From NCBI GenBank assembly GCA_018697195.1, contig JAGMWU010000028.1, forward strand, positions 4,351,813 through 4,415,812: a stretch of DNA of 64,000 nucleotides, read 5' to 3'. The translations under genes were made by a program, and so were the position numbers. Numbering within the stretch: the stretch's first letter is position 1; every line of letters begins with the position of its first letter. This stretch comes from Certhia americana (lineage: Eukaryota > Chordata > Aves > Passeriformes > Certhiidae). Below the pieces are notes generated by a model. That model saw nothing but the letters and a program-made list of their open reading frames with translations, was not told where the DNA came from and searched no databases. Shown in pieces: positions 58,901-64,000 of the stretch.

Positions 58901-60797
58901 ACCCTGGCTGCCCATCTCTGTAAAGAACAGGGAATAAACAACACATCACAGAAGACAACACAACAGAGCACTCAGCCAACACATCCCTAGAAAATTACCA
59001 GGCAGAGAATTCCCAGTGCAAAAACCACAAGACAGCACTGGAAAAACAAAACAACATTTTACCAGCTCTAAACCTACACCTAAAAGCCACCCTAAACCTA
59101 CAGCGACCAAAAGCTAATAAACTTTATTAGCAAATAAAAGCTAATACATGTAAGTGACCAAACACACAAAGTGTCATGGAAAAGGAAGCTAACACAGTAT
59201 CCAAGTCCCTACAAAGCCTCCCTCTGCCAGATTGTCAGGGGAAAGAAAGGAGAGAGCCAAGAATCTGTACAGGAGGGTCTCTCAAAGCTCAGAAGAAAAA
59301 GGTTCATGTCTAGTGACCATGGACGCAGCACATCCCACCTCCACCCTCTGAGCCAGGCTGCTGAAGACCTGTTGGTGACTGTCCCTGGAAACAGGCAGCA
59401 CCCAGGAGGTAACAAGGATCCAGGATATCTGCCAAGCAGGCAGTGAGGAGAAGGAGAGAACACTGCCAAAACCTTCCCCATGCAGAGTGTCACGGGCAGG
59501 ACCAGCTCCCGGCCAGACCGGTTCGCCTGGTTTGAGCTTTCCAAGGCAAAGCTCAGAAGTCACCAAAGGCAGAAGAGAGATGGTGTCCAAGACCACCAGC
59601 TGAGAGCATGACTGAGACCTTCACTCAGGAGTCTGGAGCAGTCGGGAAATAGCCAAGGAAAGCACAGCACTTTGCTCCCACAGGAGCAGCAGAGGAGGAA
59701 GAGAGAGCTCCTTGCTCTCCCTTTGCTTACCACAGACATGGACTGTCCAGCCAACCTGAAGGAGTTGCACGGTGACAAGCAGATGAGTGAAAGCACATTA
59801 GAAAGAGATATTTAACTGGCCCAGCAGGATTTAAAGCCAACTAAGCATTTCAGACTGCACCCATACCCCAGGAGGCGAAGGGCAGGGTTCAGATAAGGCA
59901 AATGAGAGCAAAAGTGAGGAGCACCAGGCAGGAAAAGCGCTTGAGAGAGCCTCCACGGAGAGGCTGATGATGCCCTCTCTCCACGTCAGCCTTGCTCCCA
60001 AGGTGTTGTAGGAAGCCTCTCCATCAACACCAGCCTCTGCTTCCTAAATACCATGGCAATCACACATTTCACTTGTTTCTCCATTCCCTGAGTGAGTAAA
60101 GGTGCCTTGAGAGGAACCAGGACATCACAGCCAGAGGGAGTGAGGCAGGGGAGGTACGAGCAGAGCCCTCACAGTCCCTCGGGACCAGGAGTGACATCCC
60201 ACACAGGAGAGGGTAATGGGGGCTCAGCAGGGACACCTCTTTGGGACAGAGCTGCTGCCTCCCAAGGCGACACCTCTAAGGAATTCAGAAGGATGAGTTT
60301 TCTTCAGGATCTGTGGCAAGGATGATGGTAGAGCCCTGGCACTGAGACTGCCCCAAAGAGCCTCCAAGGCACCCTGATCCCTCCATCCTGCTTCACATGG
60401 GGCACAGGGGGTCCCCGCAGCCCCCACACCGCCTGCCTTGCCCTACAGATGAGGGAGCAGCTCTGACCCTTGTCCCCTCTGCATTAAGCCTTCCACCAGC
60501 AAAATTCCCGTCCCATAGCCTGGCGTGGTCTTGGCATCCCCCCTATTTCAGGGAGGAACCCCGGGGCCCCCAAGGCCCCCAACCCGCTCCTCAGCCCCGC
60601 AGCCGGGACAGATCCTCCTGGTATCCCCCGAGCCTTACAAGGGTACCCTCAGCTCCAGGAGCAGCCGTAGTGACAGTCCCTTCCCCAGGCAGAGCCGGAG
60701 CGCGGGGGGCGCGGCCCTCGCACCCCTTCCCCGGGGCTCACCTGCCTGGCAGCTTGGCGCTCCTCTTCCAGAACTGCCTGCCGCTCTCGGCGGCCAT
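43849..60797 (-). CDS. TBC1D22B: TBC1D22B (TBC-domain Rab GTPase-activating protein)
   Basis: TBC1D22B is a Rab-GAP-family protein that binds ACBD3 and is linked to the Golgi (family knowledge). Coding exons from start to stop on the minus strand: 60742-60797, 56905-56961, 55679-55995, 54677-54856, 54126-54196, 53599-53727, 53142-53207, 52173-52287, 45573-45679, 45154-45229, 44765-44892, 44441-44536, 43849-43977. They join to 1527 nt, or 508 residues; human has 505. It starts MAAESGRQFWKRSAKLPG and ends DAPNHYRR. The N-terminal 200 residues are low-complexity and Ser-rich. The TBC domain starts near LRKCSWPGVP (about 206) and carries the arginine finger in DIPR (Arg277) and the glutamine finger in GYVQG (Gln312), so catalysis should be intact. 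The largest intron, 6.5 kb, lies between exons 8 and 9. The ERSK/KNKK-equivalent text (DRSKASGLPMKSKKASSF) supports 22B over 22A. Confidence 0.97.
44441..44536 (-). CDS. TBC1D22B: TBC1D22B exon 12
   Basis: This exon encodes SEPEGFSHFHLYVCAAFLIK and WRKEILDEEDFQ, a TBC-domain helix pair. It is 96 nt in phase 0, with acceptor CCACAG and donor GTAAGA. Confidence 0.96.
44765..44892 (-). CDS. TBC1D22B: TBC1D22B exon 11
   Basis: This exon encodes EQVHNHFRKYEVEYLQFAFR and WMNNLLMRELPLRCTIRLWD, the TBC motif C region including the W-D-T-Y. The acceptor is TTTCAG and the donor GTATGC. Confidence 0.96.
45154..45229 (-). CDS. TBC1D22B: TBC1D22B exon 10
   Basis: This exon encodes DNYTFAQPGIQKKVKALEEL and VSRID. 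It is 76 nt long, with acceptor CCACAG and donor GTAGGT. Confidence 0.95.
45573..45679 (-). CDS. TBC1D22B: TBC1D22B exon 9
   Basis: This exon encodes EEDVENFDVTNLSQDVLRSI and EADSFWCMSKLLDGIQ, the central TBC-domain segment. The acceptor is TTGCAG and the donor GTGAGT. Confidence 0.96.
45680..52172 (-). other. TBC1D22B intron 8 (6.5 kb)
   Basis: This is the largest intron of the gene. It reads as unique, moderately G+C-rich, C/A-rich plus-strand sequence. No exon with family homology, no RNA gene and no recognisable transposon was seen in either strand. Confidence 0.55.
52173..52287 (-). CDS. TBC1D22B: TBC1D22B exon 8 (glutamine finger)
   Basis: This exon encodes IFERILFIWAIRHPASGYVQ and GINDLVTPFFVVFLSEHV. 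The Y-V-Q-G contains the second catalytic finger. The acceptor is CCCTAG and the donor GTAAGT. Confidence 0.97.
53142..53207 (-). CDS. TBC1D22B: TBC1D22B exon 7 (arginine finger)
   Basis: This exon encodes IHIDIPRTNPLIPLFQQPLV followed by QE. The I-x-x-D-x-x-R motif supplies the catalytic arginine (277). It is 66 nt in phase 0, with acceptor TTCCAG and donor GTAAGG. Confidence 0.97.
53599..53727 (-). CDS. TBC1D22B: TBC1D22B exon 6
   Basis: This exon encodes GYLPANSERRKLTLQRKREE and YFGFIQQYYDSRNEEHHQDT to YRQ. It is 129 nt in phase 0, with acceptor ATGCAG and donor GTAGGA. Confidence 0.96.
54126..54196 (-). CDS. TBC1D22B: TBC1D22B exon 5 (start of TBC domain)
   Basis: This exon encodes DELRKCSWPGVPREVRPVTW and RLLS. 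The R-x3-W-x-G-V-P pattern is the canonical TBC entry motif. The acceptor is TTACAG and the donor GTAAGT. Confidence 0.96.
54677..54856 (-). CDS. TBC1D22B: TBC1D22B exon 4
   Basis: This exon encodes EEACVRNPLQKQQSLPLRPV through IPLVARISDQNASGAPPMTV to HNTDL. It is a conserved linker before the TBC domain, 180 nt long. The acceptor GCTAG was chosen because it keeps frame and restores the family S-x-x-x-C-x-R-N-P spacing. Confidence 0.93.
55679..55995 (-). CDS. TBC1D22B: TBC1D22B exon 3 (serine-rich N-terminus)
   Basis: This exon encodes NFIKDRSKASGLPMKSKKAS, the acidic WDIGDDEDEDF stretch, a run of seven serines (residues 81-87), and the SSSEAQLSRTS region. It contains likely phosphorylation-rich disordered sequence. 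The acceptor is TCCCAG and the donor GTAAGA. Confidence 0.95.
55848..55868 (-). repeat. Serine-encoding trinucleotide run in TBC1D22B exon 3
   Basis: Six TCC codons plus one TCT occur in tandem on the coding strand, giving Ser81-Ser87 after DEDEDF. Human TBC1D22B has a short SSPSF at this place. Confidence 0.9.
56905..56961 (-). CDS. TBC1D22B: TBC1D22B exon 2
   Basis: This exon encodes SIQPVYGAQHPPLDSRLTK and joins to exon 1 through a split Ser codon. It is 57 nt long, with acceptor CTGTAG and donor GTAAGT. Confidence 0.94.
56962..60741 (-). other. TBC1D22B intron 1
   Basis: This 3.8 kb first intron contains no recognised gene or transposon. A 19-bp near-palindrome (GCTAATAAA-C-TTTATTAGC) occurs at about 59113-59131, in an A/C-rich patch with short imperfect repeats of CCTAAACCTAC. 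Confidence 0.55.
60742..60797 (-). CDS. TBC1D22B: TBC1D22B exon 1 (start codon)
   Basis: The ATG at 60797-60795 begins MAAESGRQFWKRSAKLPG, matching the family N-terminus MAAENSKQFWKRSAKLPG. The donor GTGAGC follows 60742. An upstream in-frame ATG exists (see findings), but the homologous start is preferred. Confidence 0.94.
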
Positions 60798-60966
60798 GGC
60801 TGAGGGCGGGGCGGGCCCGGCGGGCCGGCCAGCCCGGGAGCGGGGAGCGGGGAGCCCCGCCGCCCGCCCGCCGGCCCCGGCGCGGGGCTCCCGCCCGGAG
60901 CAAGGCGCTGCCCCCCCAGCCGCCCCCCCCCTCAAAAGGGCCGCCGCCCCTCCCTCATCCCCCCGC

Positions 60967-60978
60967 GCCGCCATCTTG
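60967..60978 (-). promoter_or_regulatory. YY1 element in the TBC1D22B 5' region
   Basis: GCCGCCATCTTG on the plus strand reads CAAGATGGCGGC on the coding strand, a full match to the YY1 core. It is about 175 bp upstream of the start codon, a usual position just downstream of transcription starts. The motif itself includes an in-frame ATG. Confidence 0.65.
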
Positions 60979-61099
60979 CTCCGGCGGGCCGCCGCCGCCT
61001 TGCCCTGCGCGGCGAGGCGTCGCGCATTCACCCAATCGCAGGCGGGGGCATAGACCGACGTAACCTAGTCGGGCCTGCTACCTGGAGGGCGGAGGACCA

Positions 61100-62025
61100 C
61101 TGGGGTAGCGGGTGGGCTCCTGCTGGACAAAAACCGGTGACATTTCTGGGAAAATTTTGGGTTTCTGCTTTCCAGGGAATTCGCGGGCGCGTTCATCCCC
61201 GCCATGGACCTCCCGCTCGCCTGTCGGTGGCGTTTGAGGTCCGGTGATGGCTGCTTCGGTCTGACAAGGATCTGTTATCCTGTTTCAGACTTTTAAAATA
61301 AAAAAAATTCAATAAATTAAAAATGCCTCCGGCAGCATGCTTTTAATATCCAGGCGATATTATTTGTCTCTTTTATTTATAGGTGCAAAAAGCCCATTAA
61401 ATTAGTCTCCAAAGATTGAGTGAACACTCTCATATTATTCTATTAGTCTCCACCCTCCAGGCCCCCACTTACTCCATATGGAGCATGGAAGATATTATTA
61501 ATGAGAAATTAATGGCAAATATATTCCTGTGTTGTATATGCGAATTGCCACAAAAGTTGTTCCCCCCACAGCCACACCTATAACCAATACCAAACACCTG
61601 CGAACAAAGAATTTGCAAAAAAAGGAAAAGAATAACCAAGAACACCCAGACTGGACAAAATAGAATGGCATAAACGATCCAACTAAACCACATTAAAAAA
61701 AATTAAAAAGCTGCCAACCACTGCAGGACCCTGAGAATAAACCATAAACAAAATCCCAGCCTAGACTGCTCCTTTCCCATTTAGGAACTCACTATCATCG
61801 AAATATCTACTTTCTTTCCTCTCCTTCTATTTATATTTTCCAATTCTGGTTTTGTTGTCGGCTATCCTTCTATGCATTTGTTATTTGTCTTTCTGGTACC
61901 CCACTTCTTATTCCTGTCCATTTTTATCATGTTTCTGGTATGTACATTTTATTGTACTTTTTAATAAGTCTTTCAATTCAACTTGCTAAAAAAAAATGGA
62001 TCTTTAAGTAGCTATAGTCTCGGCG
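61100..62025. other. Intergenic A+T-rich region upstream of TBC1D22B
   Basis: No supportable gene is present. Low-complexity A/T patches occur at about 61290-61325 and 61690-61715. The phrase ATTAGTCTCCA is repeated 41 bp apart (61401 and 61442). A minus-strand open frame of 74 codons at 61469-61693 encodes a strongly hydrophobic stretch, but nothing recognisable. A decayed retroelement is possible, but I cannot show one. Confidence 0.5.
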
Positions 62026-62315
62026 GGGTTAGCATTAGAGTTTAAGATTGGTTTTAGGGGGTAAAGTTAGGTTGGGTTGAAGGGTTAGGGGGTAGGAATT
62101 TGTGGTTATCTTAGATTTGAGGTTAGGGTTATATTTAGGACAGGGATAGTTATGGTTAGTGATTGTGTGAGTGGTTCTGGTTATGGTTTTAGGTCATGGT
62201 AGGTGCTTAATGTCCCAGTCTTAGGTGTTAGAGTATATGTTGTGTTTGGTATAGGTTATGTGTGAGTTAGCTTTTGGTGTTAGTTGTTAGTGTTGGTATT
62301 AGATTTTAGTGTCAG
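62026..62315 (+). repeat. G/T-rich degenerate repeat with telomere-like hexamers
   Basis: About 290 bp are nearly free of C and rich in GGTTAG, GTTAGG and GGTGTTAG variants. Exact TTAGGG copies occur at 62054-62059, 62085-62090 and 62123-62128. The strand bias is constant across the block. It resembles a decayed interstitial telomeric repeat or another G/T simple repeat. Confidence 0.6.
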
Positions 62316-64000
62316 GAACGTTTTCATGGAAGTAATGACCCCCATCTGTGGGAACGACCCCTGAAGGCCAAGTGGGCCTACTTTTCTGGGACCAATCCTT
62401 GGATTTGCATTTGTAAGAGTGGAAAACTACATCGTTCAATTGTAGGCACATATTGAAATCAATATTTGTCCTAAATTTCGAGTTTGAACCATACATTTGT
62501 CAAATTTCATCCCAGACGAGAAAGCTCTGGCCCTGCTGGGTATGGCCAGCCCTGGCCTTCCCATGGTGGCCCCTCCTGCGCTCCCCAAACTCTGAGTGTG
62601 CTGGGGTTTTCCTCTTAGGAGAATGATCACCCTCCACAGTCCTTTGCTGCATGTTATCACCTCCTAAAGCTGCAAAATCTGGGATTTCGATGTCCGCTGG
62701 GTCCTGGCTGCCTTGCCTTCCTCGGCTGGCGCTCTCACCTGAAACGCTAGGGCGTGCACTCCCCTCCCCCTGGAGAAAGCTGTCATTCCCTCAAGGACTT
62801 GGGTTGAAATTCTTATCCCCTCATGGAATTTATTGGAGCAAGGATGCTCCCAGGCAGAAGCTGGTTTAGCAGAGACGGGTCTGACCTGGCCGTGGCCTCG
62901 GCCCTGCCGACCCTCAGCTGCTCCTCAGACACCTGGAACACGTGGTTTCTTCCCAATTAAGAGCACATTTGGGCTATCTTCTTCCGGATTGGTACCATAG
63001 AGATCCAACCTAGGATTTAACACATGTATAATCTTCCAATCCCCAGATCAAGCCGATGCCAGGATTGCAAGCCAAAACAAGAAAAGCTGATGAGTCGCCT
63101 GAGCAGAAAGGCTAAAGCAGATCCCAAAGCTACAGCTAGAGCTGATTCCTCCAAGCCCACAGACGATAACCCATAACCCTGGAGCCTGAAACTTGGCTTC
63201 TGACCCGCAGCTCAGTTCGCTGGGAATCCCTGGGCTGGCTTTCAGCACCATACACAGGAAACTGCAAACATTTCACTGGGGTCATACCTGAAATTGCCAG
63301 GGGTTTTCCCCAGGAAGGACAGCAGCCACGACACATGCCCATGAGGACTCAAGGCCAGCAAGACCTTTCTGGTACTGACCCTTCTTTCTTGCTGAAATGG
63401 AAATGCATTATTGTGTGTGGCAACCAAATGGCATCCAGAGTGCCTCTGGGCCACACAGGGCTCACTCACACCTTTGGCAGGTGTGACCCATTTCTTCCTG
63501 TGTTTTGCCTCCAGAACCTTGAGTACAATTGCCTCTGCTGTTTGGGTTGGTGTCTCCATTCACCCCCAGTGGAACATCAAACCATACGTATTTGCGGATT
63601 TTTCCTGTACCCGCAGTGCCACCCTTTGGAGCAGGAGAGCAGGGACAACCTGGGGAAGAACAGACCAGCAATGGTAAGGTTGCTTGGAGCTTTGTCAGGT
63701 AGTTGAAAGGGTTGGTATCAGGGAAGGTCCTCCCCCAGAGGTGCTGGACACGCCCATTCTCACCCCAAAAGGGAATGCCAGCGCCCAGCTGCAGAGCCTG
63801 GAGTTTGGGACAATGCTCCCATGGATGCCCAGGGTGGGATATTGGGGTTGTCTTGCAAGTGGCTTTGACTGGATTGTCCTTGTGGGTCCCTTGCCAGCCA
63901 GGATATTCCTGAATTCTCTGGCTGTGCAATTCTGGTTCTTTTTTGCTCTCGGACATTCACAAGGGTAGTTTTCTTTGAAGGCTGCCGGCCCTGTGAAGAG
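62316..64000. other. Unassigned intergenic sequence to the window end
   Basis: This is moderately G+C-rich sequence without a recognisable exon, RNA gene or known repeat. Open frames up to about 160 codons overlap on both strands at 63335-63970. None resembles a family I know, and no consistent splice structure was found. Confidence 0.45.

Larger units (their letters stand above)
60570..61100 (-). promoter_or_regulatory. CpG island and promoter of TBC1D22B
   Basis: CpG-dense, very G+C-rich DNA surrounds exon 1 and ends sharply near 61.1 kb. It contains a CCAAT box (61032-61036, inverted relative to the gene) and, nearer the gene, a perfect YY1 element. The start site is probably between them (inference). 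Confidence 0.85.

Noticed and set aside
60397..61053. Plus-strand 218-codon open frame
   Set aside because: It runs through the TBC1D22B CpG island opposite the real exon 1, and its product is Ala/Pro/Arg-rich with no recognisable domain.
61469..61693. Hydrophobic minus-strand frame as a possible retroviral envelope tail
   Set aside because: There is only a transmembrane-like stretch in A+T-rich DNA. No long terminal repeat, primer site or adjoining viral frame could be shown.

Overview
The window is vertebrate nuclear DNA, almost certainly from a bird. The evidence is multi-exon genes with GT-AG introns, CpG-island promoters, short introns, very little repeat DNA, and a recognisable 3' end of a CR1 LINE, the dominant avian/reptilian retroposon. 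The set MAPK13, BRPF3 and TBC1D22B fits an avian microchromosome. Species cannot be read from the sequence. No prokaryotic, plasmid, phage or CRISPR content was seen.

Layout. (1) 1-10271, + strand: MAPK13 (p38 delta MAP kinase), entering the window inside its first coding exon; about two codons are missing, and all 11 later exons are present. (2) 10272-16790: intergenic, with two minus-strand CR1 pieces. (3) 16790-18360: a CpG island containing the non-coding first exon of BRPF3. (4) 17669-41880, + strand: BRPF3, a scaffold of the HBO1/MOZ-MORF histone acetyltransferase complexes. It has 12 coding exons encoding about 1170 residues: a PHD-knuckle-PHD module, a bromodomain and a C-terminal PWWP domain, followed by a 2 kb 3' UTR. 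(5) 42270-60797, - strand: complete TBC1D22B, a Rab-GAP of 13 coding exons and 508 residues, convergent with BRPF3, with its CpG-island promoter at about 60570-61100. (6) 61100-64000: no supportable gene; an A+T-rich stretch and a G/T-rich block with degenerate telomere-like hexamers.

The three genes do not act in one pathway (stress kinase, chromatin reader/scaffold, Rab-GAP). Their linkage parallels MAPK11/MAPK12, BRD1 (BRPF2) and TBC1D22A on human chromosome 22, so the window looks like one side of an ancient vertebrate duplicated block. No new system was found. The most useful non-routine observations are RNA-processing details (a GC-AG intron, two in-frame NAGNAG acceptors in BRPF3, a weak donor after an in-frame MAPK13 exon), long perfect inverted repeats in BRPF3 introns, an in-frame upstream ATG in TBC1D22B, a serine-tract expansion, and the telomere-like block.

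Exon boundaries were placed by hand from splice consensus, reading frame and remembered family sequence. Transcription starts and polyadenylation sites are inferred.
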